From: CALXSC01 sp035470525
GTDB taxonomy: Bacteria; Pseudomonadota; Alphaproteobacteria; Rickettsiales; UBA1997
Length of the DNA stretch: 10,661 bases
Assembly: GCA_035470525.1 (NCBI GenBank)
Contig: DATIQT010000034.1
Location: forward strand, 1-10,661
Reading direction: 5' to 3'
Under the pieces are notes generated by a model. The model saw only the letters and a program-made list of their open reading frames with translations, was not told the DNA's origin and did not search any database. Both the position numbers and the translations under genes were made by a program. Position 1 is the stretch's first letter. Each line of letters opens with the position of its first letter. Shown here one piece after another: positions 1 to 5,955 of this stretch.

Positions 1-3
1 CAA

Positions 4-24
4 AAATTATCTCGGACAGTAGTG
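4..24 (+). repeat. Inverted-repeat arm, possible end of an insertion element lying left of the window
   Basis: The segment ends in ATCTCGGACAGTAGTG and matches the reverse complement of 1884-1904 at 20 of 21 positions. It sits one base before repeat copy A. Two widely separated oppositely oriented copies of a 21-bp sequence are typical of transposon ends, but no transposase is visible in the window, so the element family is unknown. Confidence 0.4.
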
Positions 25-25
25 T

Positions 26-141
26 GAAATTCCGAAGTATTTTTAAGTAGAAATTAGAATTTTGAGGAAAATTATTTTAAAATTATAATTTGATTTACTA
101 TAAGTATTGAAATTGTTCAAATTTTATTTGCAGGAGGTCTA
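26..141 (+). repeat. Dispersed ~116-bp repeat, copy A
   Basis: Begins GAAATTCCGAAG and ends GCAGGAGGTCTA. It is nearly identical to copies B, C and E, differing mainly in a short stretch near its 5' end (positions 38-47). It contains a 6-bp hairpin AATTTT/AAAATT with a GAGG loop (58-73), a perfect 12-bp palindrome AAATTATAATTT, and a small TTGAA/TTCAA hairpin. It carries no open frame of useful length. The copy lies just past the gap terminator and points towards the 3' end of gap. Confidence 0.9.
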
Positions 142-144
142 ATG

Positions 145-178
145 TTAATAAAAAACCACTAGGATAAACTAGTGGTTT
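145..178 (-). terminator. Rho-independent terminator of gap
   Basis: Perfect 10-bp stem AAACCACTAG / CTAGTGGTTT (153-162 with 169-178) and 6-nt loop. Read on the minus strand it is followed by TTTTTATT. It lies 21 bases past the gap stop codon. On the plus strand the hairpin is followed only by TCTTAATT, so the minus direction is the functional one. Confidence 0.85.
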
Positions 179-199
179 CTTAATTAAGAAAATATTAAA

Positions 200-1213
200 T
201 TATTTCCAAATTAAACAAAGGTCTAACATTCTATTAGAATAACCCCATTCGTTATCATACCAAGCACCAACTCTAACAAAGTTCTTACTTAATACTTTAG
301 TTTGAGAAACATCAAAAATACAGCTGTGTGCATCATGCAATAAGTCAACTGACACAACTTCATCTTTAACAACTTCAATAACACCATGCATTTTTGGATC
401 TTGAGCAAATTTTTCCATTGCAGCATTAATTTCTTCAACTGTAGTTTCTTTCTTAGAAACAAAGCTTAAATCTACAAATGATACATCTGGAGTAGGAACT
501 CTGATTGAAACACCATCTAATTTTCCTTTTAATTGAGGCAATACTAAGCCTAAAGCTTTAGCAGCACCAGTTGATGAAGGAATCATAGAAACAGCAGCAG
601 CTCTAGCTCTTCTTAAATCTTTATGAACTTTATCCAAAATATTTTGGTCATTAGTATATGAGTGAATAGTAGTCATATGACCTTTTTCAATTCCAAACAC
701 TTCGTCTAAAACTCTAGCCATAGGAGCTAAACAGTTAGTAGTACAAGAAGCATTAGAAATCATATCATCAGTTGCTTTTAATTCTGTATCATTAACACCT
801 AAAACGATTGTTTTAACTGTATCTGTTGATTTTGTTGGACCAGACATCATAACTTTTTTAGCACCAGCTTGAATATGTGGCATAGCTTTTTCTCTTTCTA
901 AGAATAAACCAGTACATTCAAGAACTATATCAACACCCAAAGCTTTCCAAGGCAAATTTGCTGCATCTTTTTCAGCAACAACCTTAATTGTTTTTCCGTT
1001 AACAACAATATTACCATTTTCAATTTTAGCATCACCTTTAAATCTTCCATGAGCAGAGTCATATTTCAATAAATAAAGATTAGTTTCCAACGGTGCTAAA
1101 TCATTAATAGCAACAATTTCTAAATCTTTATATTTAGCTTGATTTTCGAAGAATGCTCTAAAAACACATCTTCCAATTCTTCCAAAACCGTTTATAGCAA
1201 TTTTTGTAGTCAT
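200..1213 (-). CDS. gap: Glyceraldehyde-3-phosphate dehydrogenase, type I
   Basis: Cytosolic glycolytic enzyme that oxidises and phosphorylates glyceraldehyde 3-phosphate to 1,3-bisphosphoglycerate with reduction of NAD(P). The 337-residue length is normal for the family. The N-terminal Rossmann motif INGFGRIGR is at residues 7-15 and Asp38, in AIND, is the position usually associated with NAD preference. The catalytic segment SNASCTTNCLAP places the nucleophile at Cys157, and the paired His184 lies in TTIHSYTNDQ. The C-terminal WYDNEWGYSNR is intact. The start is supported by AGGAAA about five bases upstream of ATG. It lies 28 bases after the IalB-like gene on the same strand, so the two are probably co-transcribed, and a strong terminator follows. 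Nothing suggests damage. Whether it runs in glycolysis or gluconeogenesis cannot be told from this locus. Confidence 0.98.
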   Translation of the reverse strand: MTTKIAINGFGRIGRCVFRAFFENQAKYKDLEIVAINDLAPLETNLYLLKYDSAHGRFKGDAKIENGNIVVNGKTIKVVAEKDAANLPWKALGVDIVLECTGLFLEREKAMPHIQAGAKKVMMSGPTKSTDTVKTIVLGVNDTELKATDDMISNASCTTNCLAPMARVLDEVFGIEKGHMTTIHSYTNDQNILDKVHKDLRRARAAAVSMIPSSTGAAKALGLVLPQLKGKLDGVSIRVPTPDVSFVDLSFVSKKETTVEEINAAMEKFAQDPKMHGVIEVVKDEVVSVDLLHDAHSCIFDVSQTKVLSKNFVRVGAWYDNEWGYSNRMLDLCLIWK

Positions 1214-1241
1214 ATTTTCCTATTTTATTATTAATAATAAA

Positions 1242-1772
1242 TTACTTCTTATTATTGCCAGTTCTTGTATCATAATAAGTAAGTAATTCCGGAAGCTCCG
1301 CTAAAGAAATTTTAGCAGTAATTTCCTTCTCCCCATTAGCAGACTGTGGATCGCTAACGGTAAACCTTATATATAGACTTTGTCCGACTTTAATTTGATT
1401 CAACATTGTTTTTTGTTTTGATGGAGAGAATGGAGCAATACCATATTCATCATTTTTAACAATTATATCAGAGGAAATTAAAGCATTTTGATCAACTTTG
1501 AACTTTATATTACTACCTTCTTTGGCAGTTGGAATTATTATAACAACTTGATTCGCAACTTTATTATTTGGTTGAATATAGATTGATGAATTTTCGTTAA
1601 AAAATAAAGCAAATATTTTGCAATTAACTTTTTCCATCATTTCATCTTCTTCACAAGACACTGTCCAATCACTAAACTTTTTTTCTTCTTTCGATACATT
1701 ATCTATTAATGAAGATGCAAATAAATTACCAGAAAATAGAAAATAAAAAATAAAACAAACTATTCTTTTCAT
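1242..1772 (-). CDS. Small secreted protein, probable IalB (invasion-associated locus B) family
   Basis: A 176-residue protein with a clear N-terminal signal peptide: Lys2-Arg3, a hydrophobic run to about residue 17 and a likely cleavage near Ala19-Ser21. The mature part opens with KFSDWTVSCEED, and a second cysteine follows (Cys40 and Cys51). This W-x-V-x-C start with a nearby second Cys is the hallmark of the IalB family (PF06776) of alphaproteobacterial periplasmic or surface proteins. The rest is predicted beta-rich and the end, ISLAELPELL, also resembles the family. No lipobox is seen. In Bartonella and Brucella-type bacteria such proteins are linked to host-cell entry or envelope function, but most members have no proven role and free-living bacteria also carry them. 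It is the first gene of a probable unit with gap. The family call is an inference from short motifs. Confidence 0.65.
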   Translation of the reverse strand: MKRIVCFIFYFLFSGNLFASSLIDNVSKEEKKFSDWTVSCEEDEMMEKVNCKIFALFFNENSSIYIQPNNKVANQVVIIIPTAKEGSNIKFKVDQNALISSDIIVKNDEYGIAPFSPSKQKTMLNQIKVGQSLYIRFTVSDPQSANGEKEITAKISLAELPELLTYYDTRTGNNKK

Positions 1773-1810
1773 AAACTCTATTTAATTATTGAATAACACA
1801 TTAAGTTAAT

Positions 1811-1816
1811 ATTATA
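1811..1816 (-). promoter_or_regulatory. Candidate -10 box for the IalB-like gene and gap
   Basis: Exact TATAAT on the minus strand, 38 bases upstream of the ATG of the IalB-like gene, giving a leader of about 32 nt. No good -35 hexamer is seen at 16-18 bp, and chance matches are common in DNA this AT-rich. Confidence 0.35.
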
Positions 1817-1883
1817 TTTTTTAAAAAGTCTAGTATTTTATTTTTTAAAAATGGAATAACGCACTTTAAGACTTAAAGTTTAG

Positions 1884-1904
1884 CACTACTGTCTGAGATA
1901 ATTT
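1884..1904 (-). repeat. Inverted-repeat arm matching 4-24
   Basis: CACTACTGTCTGAGATAATTT, the reverse complement of 4-24 with one mismatch. It begins four bases past the stop codon of a short minus-strand frame (1908-1994), the usual spacing between a transposase stop and an element end. The two arms flank gap and the IalB-like gene, but each more likely marks the edge of a separate element, since their interior sides would point away from that pair. Confidence 0.4.
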
Positions 1905-2052
1905 ATTTTACATAAAATTTATTGTTTTAGTTTCTTTCACTCCTTGATTGTCTGCCCCTATATTATTATGATATTTCTTGATAGAACTGTTCATAAATAA
2001 TTTAGAATTTTTCAATAAAAATGTTCTATTTTATAAAAATTACATGCTAGTT

Positions 2053-2168
2053 GAAATTCCGAAGGGCTTTTGAAGTAGAAATTAGAATTTTGAGGAAAAT
2101 TTTTTAAAATTATAATTTGTTTTACTATAAGTATTGAAATTGTTCAAATTTTATTTGCAGGAGGTCTA
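2053..2168 (+). repeat. Dispersed ~116-bp repeat, copy B
   Basis: Same boundaries as copy A (GAAATTCC to GCAGGAGGTCTA). It has the GAAGGGCTTTTGAAG version of the 5' part shared with copy C, and lacks a few bases in the central T-run. It is in direct orientation to copy A about 2.03 kb away and ends 125 bases before the serine dehydratase ATG, pointing towards it. Confidence 0.9.
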
Positions 2169-2202
2169 TTGTTTATGCAATACATTTATTAAATAAAGCC
2201 TA

Positions 2203-2231
2203 TTAATATACCATTAACCGAAAAGTATAAT
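2203..2231 (+). promoter_or_regulatory. Candidate promoter of serine dehydratase
   Basis: TTAATA (2203-2208), 17-bp spacer, then exact TATAAT (2226-2231), about 62 bases upstream of the ATG. The -35 hexamer matches only 4 of 6 consensus positions. It lies just downstream of repeat copy B, so the repeat is probably not transcribed with the gene from this promoter. Confidence 0.4.
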
Positions 2232-2293
2232 AAACTTCTTGCAAAAATAGTAACATTTGATAAAATTTTTGCAGAAAACTATATTTAGTGTCT

Positions 2294-3709
2294 ATGTCAA
2301 ATTTAAGCATTTTTGATATTTTTAAAGTTGGTATTGGCCCTTCAAGTTCTCATACTTTTGGACCAATGGTTGCTGCTAATATGTTTATACGAACATCTGC
2401 TAAAAAGATGTGGATTAGAAGAGTTTATTCAATACAAGTAGATTTATATGGCTCTTTAGCTTTAACTGGTGAAGGACATGAGACATTTTTAGCTATTGAA
2501 TTGGGGCTTGAAGGATGGACACCAGATACTATTAAACCAGATATAATTGAAAAAGAAATAAAGAGGATAAAAGAGGAGAAAAAACTTTTATTATCAAAAA
2601 AAATTGTTGTTGAATATGATAGAGCTATAAACTTCAAAGTTCATAAAGATCAAGAATTAGAATATCATAGTAATGGTATGTCTATTACTGCATTTGATAA
2701 ACATAAAAAAATTATATATACGCAAACTTATTATTCTATTGGTGGTGGATTTGTTGTAACACAAGATGATATATTAGCTAAACATAAACAAGAAAAGGTT
2801 CTAAAATATGATTTTGCAAGCTTTAAGGAATTGTTAGAAATCTGTAGTAAAAAAAATTTATCTATAGATCAAGTCATTTTGGAAAATGAAAAATGCTTTA
2901 GAAAAGAAAAAGAAATAGATAAAGAAATAAACAATGTTGTTAGTGTAATGCATGAAATGGTGCAAAATGGCTTAAATAGAAAAGGAAATTTGACTGGTTC
3001 TTTAAATTTATCAAGAAGAGCACCATCTTTATTAAAACAATTAGAAAACGACAATAGTGACCCGCTTAATGTTTTTGATTTGGTATCTTTATGGGCTTTA
3101 GCTGGAGCAGAAGAAAATGCAAGTTTAGGAAAATTAGTTACAGCTCCGACAAATGGTGCTTCAGCAGTAATACCAGCTGTGATTATGTTTTTTGAAAAAT
3201 ATTATCCAAAACAATACACATTTGAAAATATTAAAAAATTTATCTTAGTTGCAGGTATTGTTGGTATTTTATGCAAGAAAAATGCAACAATTTCTGGTGC
3301 AGAAGGTGGTTGTCAAGCAGAAATAGGAACTGCATGTGCTATGGCAGCAGCTGGTTTAACGGCTGCTTTAGGAGGAACAAATTTACAATGTGAAAATGCA
3401 GCAATAATTGGTTTAGCTCATAATTTAGGTCTGACTTGCGATCCAATTGGTGGTTTGGTTCAAATTCCATGTATTGAAAGGAATGCTATAAATGCAGTAA
3501 AAGCAATAACAGCTTCAAGATTAGCTTTAAGAGAAGAAAAAAGCTTGTTTATAACGTTAGATCAAGCAATTTTAACAATGAAGCAAGTTGGAAAGGATAT
3601 GCCATGTCAATATAAAGAAACTTCACAAGGTGGTTTAGCTGTTAATTCAAAAGATGGAAGAAATACAATAATACCTATGTGTGTTTCATGTATAAGAAAA
3701 AAAATGTAA
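2294..3709 (+). CDS. sdaA: L-serine dehydratase (single-chain, iron-sulfur type)
   Basis: Deaminates L-serine to pyruvate and ammonia, feeding serine carbon into central metabolism; cytosolic. The 471-residue chain has the N-terminal regulatory domain with IGPSSSHTFGP and the C-terminal catalytic domain fused, as in E. coli SdaA. Cys340 (GGCQAE), Cys382 (LTCDP) and Cys393 (IPCIE) are spaced 42 and 11 residues apart, as expected for the three ligands of the [4Fe-4S] cluster in this family. A further cysteine near the C-terminus (Cys466, VSCIRKKM) fits the tail cysteine that in bacterial homologues reaches back to the cluster. ATG at 2294 is preferred over an in-frame GTG at 2288 because family members start close to this point. 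Neither has a clear Shine-Dalgarno sequence. It is monocistronic and convergent with acpS. The enzyme is oxygen-sensitive in known cases. Confidence 0.95.
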   Translation: MSNLSIFDIFKVGIGPSSSHTFGPMVAANMFIRTSAKKMWIRRVYSIQVDLYGSLALTGEGHETFLAIELGLEGWTPDTIKPDIIEKEIKRIKEEKKLLLSKKIVVEYDRAINFKVHKDQELEYHSNGMSITAFDKHKKIIYTQTYYSIGGGFVVTQDDILAKHKQEKVLKYDFASFKELLEICSKKNLSIDQVILENEKCFRKEKEIDKEINNVVSVMHEMVQNGLNRKGNLTGSLNLSRRAPSLLKQLENDNSDPLNVFDLVSLWALAGAEENASLGKLVTAPTNGASAVIPAVIMFFEKYYPKQYTFENIKKFILVAGIVGILCKKNATISGAEGGCQAEIGTACAMAAAGLTAALGGTNLQCENAAIIGLAHNLGLTCDPIGGLVQIPCIERNAINAVKAITASRLALREEKSLFITLDQAILTMKQVGKDMPCQYKETSQGGLAVNSKDGRNTIIPMCVSCIRKKM

Positions 3710-3727
3710 ATATTTCTACAATAGACC

Positions 3728-3750
3728 TGTTGAATAAAAATCTCTCAACA
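3728..3750 (+). terminator. Weak hairpin between convergent sda and acpS
   Basis: 6-bp stem TGTTGA/TCAACA with an 11-nt AT-rich loop, 19 bases after the serine dehydratase stop. The downstream tract GGAATTTTAATTATTTT is only partly T-rich, so termination would be inefficient. The left flank AATAGACCT resembles the end of the dispersed repeat. Confidence 0.3.
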
Positions 3751-3763
3751 AGTGGAATTTTAA

Positions 3764-4168
3764 TTATTTTGAATTTTTACTAATTATAACAAAAGAGTTA
3801 ACATAAGGGGCTTCGTCAGTGGTTGAAATGTCTATTTGTAAATATTTGTAATTGGTTTTATAGTAATTTTCTAAAAAGTTGTATCCTTTTTCTGTTAAGG
3901 TTATGATTGGTTTACCTAGAATATCATTATTTATTATTATATCATTAAAGTTTATACCTCTTCCGATACCAGTCCCTAAAGCTTTTGAAAAAGCTTCTTT
4001 CACACAGAATTTTTTTGCTAAAAATTCTGTGTGGTTTTTTTTGGTTTTTTTGTATTGTGCGATTTCTTCTTCAGCCAAGATTTTTTTTGCAAATTTTTCG
4101 CCAAACTTTTTTTCAAGTTTTTCTAACCTGCTGATGTTTAATAAATCTATTCCAATACCTAATATCAT
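3764..4168 (-). CDS. acpS: Holo-[acyl-carrier-protein] synthase
   Basis: Transfers the 4'-phosphopantetheine arm of coenzyme A to a serine of apo-acyl carrier protein, activating it for fatty-acid synthesis; cytosolic and normally trimeric. The 134-residue length is typical. The two Mg2+-binding signatures are present: Asp8 in ILGIGIDLLNISR and Glu58 in FCVKEAFSKALGTG. The ATG overlaps the recA stop as ATGA (4 nt shared), so its translation is probably coupled to recA; there is only a weak AAAGAA before it. It is the last gene of the unit. acpS next to recA is not the common arrangement (it often follows pdxJ or lies near lepB-rnc-era in proteobacteria), so its link to recA here may simply be positional. 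Confidence 0.95.
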   Translation of the reverse strand: MILGIGIDLLNISRLEKLEKKFGEKFAKKILAEEEIAQYKKTKKNHTEFLAKKFCVKEAFSKALGTGIGRGINFNDIIINNDILGKPIITLTEKGYNFLENYYKTNYKYLQIDISTTDEAPYVNSFVIISKNSK

Positions 4169-5247
4169 TTCTTTTTAGATTTTTTTGGAGTTTCTTCTTC
4201 AGTCTCTTCTTCGATTATTTCTTCCTCGATAACTTCGCTAACTTCTATATTGATTGGATCTCTAAAACTAGCTCTGATTTTTTCCTCGATTTCGTTCAAT
4301 AAAATTAAATTACTTCTTAAGAAGTCTTTGGCACTTTCTTTGCCTTGTCCTATTCTTTGACTGTTGTAAGAATACCAAGAACCCGACTTTTCGATAATAT
4401 TCATATCGGAACCTAGGTCTATGATTTCGCCGATTTTGGAAATTCCTTCACCGTAAATGATTTCAAATTTGGCATTTCTGAATGGAGGTGCAACTTTGTT
4501 TTTAACTACTTTTACAGTTGTTTCGTTTCCTACAGATTCTTCTTTGTCTTTAATTTGGCTTCCTTTTCTAACATCAAGTCTTACTGAAGCATAGAATTTT
4601 AAGGCATTTCCACCAGTTGTTGTTTCTGGGTTTCCAAACATTATACCGATTTTCATTCTGATTTGGTTTATGAAGAAAACTGTACAGTTTGTTTTTGATA
4701 TGGAACCAGTGAGTTTTCTTAAAGCTTTACTCATTAATCTAGCTTGTAATCCCATTTGGTTATCTTCCATAGCACCTTCGAGTTCGACTTTTGGAACTAG
4801 GGCAGCCACGGAGTCAATAACTATAACATCAACAGCGCCTGATCTAACTAGTGTGTCGGCAATTTCTAGTGCTTCTTCACCACTGCTTGGTTGAGAGATG
4901 ATTAATTCTTCAAGGTTGATGCCAAGTTTTTTTCCGTAAGTTGGGTCAAAAGCATGTTCTGCGTCGATAAATGCACAAGTTAAGCCTTGTTTTTGAGCTT
5001 CAGCAATTGCATGTAAAGTTAAAGTGGTCTTTCCGGAACTTTCTGGACCGTATATTTCTATTATTCTGCCTCGTGGATATCCGCCTACACCGAGCGCATT
5101 ATCAAGTGTTAATGAGCCTGATGATATTGATTTTATGTCTTCTATTGGTTTTTGACCAAATTTCATGGCAGAGCCTTTACCAAATTGTTTATCTATTTGT
5201 TGTAAAGCTATTTCTAATGCTTTTTGTTTTTCAGTGGAGATTGTCAT
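4165..5247 (-). CDS. recA: Recombinase RecA
   Basis: ATP-dependent DNA strand-exchange protein for homologous repair and, where LexA exists, SOS co-protease. The 360 residues include Walker A GPESSGKT (67-74), Walker B VIVID (about 141-145), and the NQIRMKIG...TTTGGNALKFY region with the L2 DNA-binding loop (about 194-218). The C-terminal tail is strongly acidic (runs of Glu) and ends in PKKSKKK, as in many alphaproteobacteria. The ATG has AGGAAA six bases upstream, and this ribosome-binding site lies inside the end of the preceding DUF2335 gene, whose stop is only one base before the start. No GTTC-N7-GTTC LexA site (the alphaproteobacterial type) occurs between 5823 and 5955, so SOS control through the upstream promoter is not evident. 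Confidence 0.99.
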   Translation of the reverse strand: MTISTEKQKALEIALQQIDKQFGKGSAMKFGQKPIEDIKSISSGSLTLDNALGVGGYPRGRIIEIYGPESSGKTTLTLHAIAEAQKQGLTCAFIDAEHAFDPTYGKKLGINLEELIISQPSSGEEALEIADTLVRSGAVDVIVIDSVAALVPKVELEGAMEDNQMGLQARLMSKALRKLTGSISKTNCTVFFINQIRMKIGIMFGNPETTTGGNALKFYASVRLDVRKGSQIKDKEESVGNETTVKVVKNKVAPPFRNAKFEIIYGEGISKIGEIIDLGSDMNIIEKSGSWYSYNSQRIGQGKESAKDFLRSNLILLNEIEEKIRASFRDPINIEVSEVIEEEIIEEETEEETPKKSKKK

Positions 5248-5248
5248 C

Positions 5249-5662
5249 TTATTTTCCTATATTGTGTTGATTATTTCTTGAATGAAAATGTCTTTTGTGA
5301 TTTCTGTTAAAATTTTTGTTGTTATTTTTTACAAATCCGTTTGATCTGTCTCTTTTGTATTGGCTTAATACTAATAAAATTAGCACACCAAATAGACCTG
5401 CCATTATGTAAGATGTAGTTAAAAAACCATTTTTAGCTAATTCAAAAATCATTGTAATTATGTAAATTAAAAAAGCTGCACCAAATATTTGACCGATTCT
5501 GAAGTTCATTAAGTATTTATCTTGTAGTTTATGTCTGTGTGTTTGTTCTTTTTTAATTAATTCTACTAAATCTTTACATAAACCTTTAGAGATATTTTCA
5601 TATCTTTCTAATAATTCTGGTGGAGGTAGTAAAGTTTCTTTCTTTTCTTGTATATTATTCAT
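5249..5662 (-). CDS. DUF2335 family membrane protein
   Basis: A 137-residue protein with no known biochemical role. Residues 12-45 (LPPPELLERYENI...KKEQTHRHKLQ) match the characteristic opening of DUF2335 (PF10097): a Pro-rich start, an amphipathic helix and an EQxHRH motif just before the membrane part. Two hydrophobic helices follow, about residues 57-75 and 84-101, joined by a short loop, so both ends are predicted on the same side. The last 35 residues are a basic, Asn/His/Arg-rich tail (KNFNRNHKRHFHSRN) that is low in complexity and may bind nucleic acid or phospholipid head groups; that is speculation. Family members often occur in prophages and genomic islands. Here the gene is locked between a 50-residue ORF (7-nt gap) and recA (1-nt gap). 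AGGG about six bases before the ATG serves as ribosome-binding site. Confidence 0.8.
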   Translation of the reverse strand: MNNIQEKKETLLPPPELLERYENISKGLCKDLVELIKKEQTHRHKLQDKYLMNFRIGQIFGAAFLIYIITMIFELAKNGFLTTSYIMAGLFGVLILLVLSQYKRDRSNGFVKNNNKNFNRNHKRHFHSRNNQHNIGK

Positions 5663-5669
5663 AGTAACC

Positions 5670-5822
5670 CTAATAATTATTATTTATTATTTTTCTAATG
5701 TCATTTCCTATTGTTTTCCAGTCATTTTTATGTATATCCTCAGGAAAATATCTTATATTTTTCCCAAACAAGCATACAAAAGGAAAACAAGTAATAAAAC
5801 CAGATAAAAACCTTTTAAACAT
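5670..5822 (-). CDS. Small ORF (50 residues) upstream of the DUF2335 gene
   Basis: An uninterrupted ATG-to-TAG frame of 50 codons that is easily missed because of its size. The protein starts MFKRFLSGFITCFPFVCLFG: a basic start and a 15-residue hydrophobic stretch, then a hydrophilic part with YFPEDIHKNDWKTIGNDIRK and a basic end. It looks like a signal anchor or single-pass small membrane protein with a cytosolic or periplasmic helical tail. Support for its being real: mixed codons with Trp, Asp, Pro and Gly rather than the Lys/Asn/Ile/Phe mix of random AT-rich DNA; a stop codon whose TAGGG overlaps the ribosome-binding site of the next gene; and a good promoter just upstream. There is no strong Shine-Dalgarno (AAGG lies about 19 bases away). 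I do not recognise a family. Confidence 0.6.
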   Translation of the reverse strand: MFKRFLSGFITCFPFVCLFGKNIRYFPEDIHKNDWKTIGNDIRKIINNNY

Positions 5823-5851
5823 TTAAATTTATAATTGTAAACCTTACTTAC

Positions 5852-5880
5852 TTTATATAAAGATTATTTTAATTTTGCAA
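5852..5880 (-). promoter_or_regulatory. Candidate promoter of the small ORF-DUF2335-recA-acpS unit
   Basis: TTGCAA (5875-5880), 17-bp spacer, TATAAA (5852-5857) on the minus strand, about 30 bases upstream of the 50-residue ORF. A short inverted repeat AAGAA-ATA-TTCTT (5879-5891) overlaps the -35 box and could be an operator. The region is shared with the divergent ankyrin gene. Confidence 0.4.
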
Positions 5881-5955
5881 GAAATATTCTTAAATGTACT
5901 TGATTTATACAAAAAAATTTTATTAAATATAAAGGTATATATTTTTAAATAAATT

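Larger units (their letters stand above)
1773..2287. other. 515-bp intergenic region between divergent genes
   Basis: Holds the promoter region of the IalB-like gene, a 17-bp palindrome ACTTTAAG-A-CTTAAAGT (1863-1879), an inverted-repeat arm (1884-1904), a tiny minus-strand ORF of 28 codons (1908-1994), repeat copy B (2053-2168) and the upstream region of serine dehydratase. No full gene is present. The mix of repeat arm and short frame remnant next to it looks like the scar of a decayed mobile element. Confidence 0.6.

Noticed and set aside
4..1904. Composite transposon carrying gap and the IalB-like gene between the 21-bp arms
   Set aside because: The short frame next to the right arm lies on the far side of it and the left arm appears to close an element outside the window, so the arms seem to belong to separate element copies.
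4165..5247. TGA-to-tryptophan recoding, as found in some reduced symbionts
   Set aside because: recA ends naturally at TGA with the expected C-terminal tail, and all conserved Trp positions seen (gap, rplM, tsaE) use TGG.
3879..5270. Plus-strand ORFs of 70-100 codons across acpS and recA
   Set aside because: They are the complements of well-supported minus-strand genes and encode no recognisable motif.
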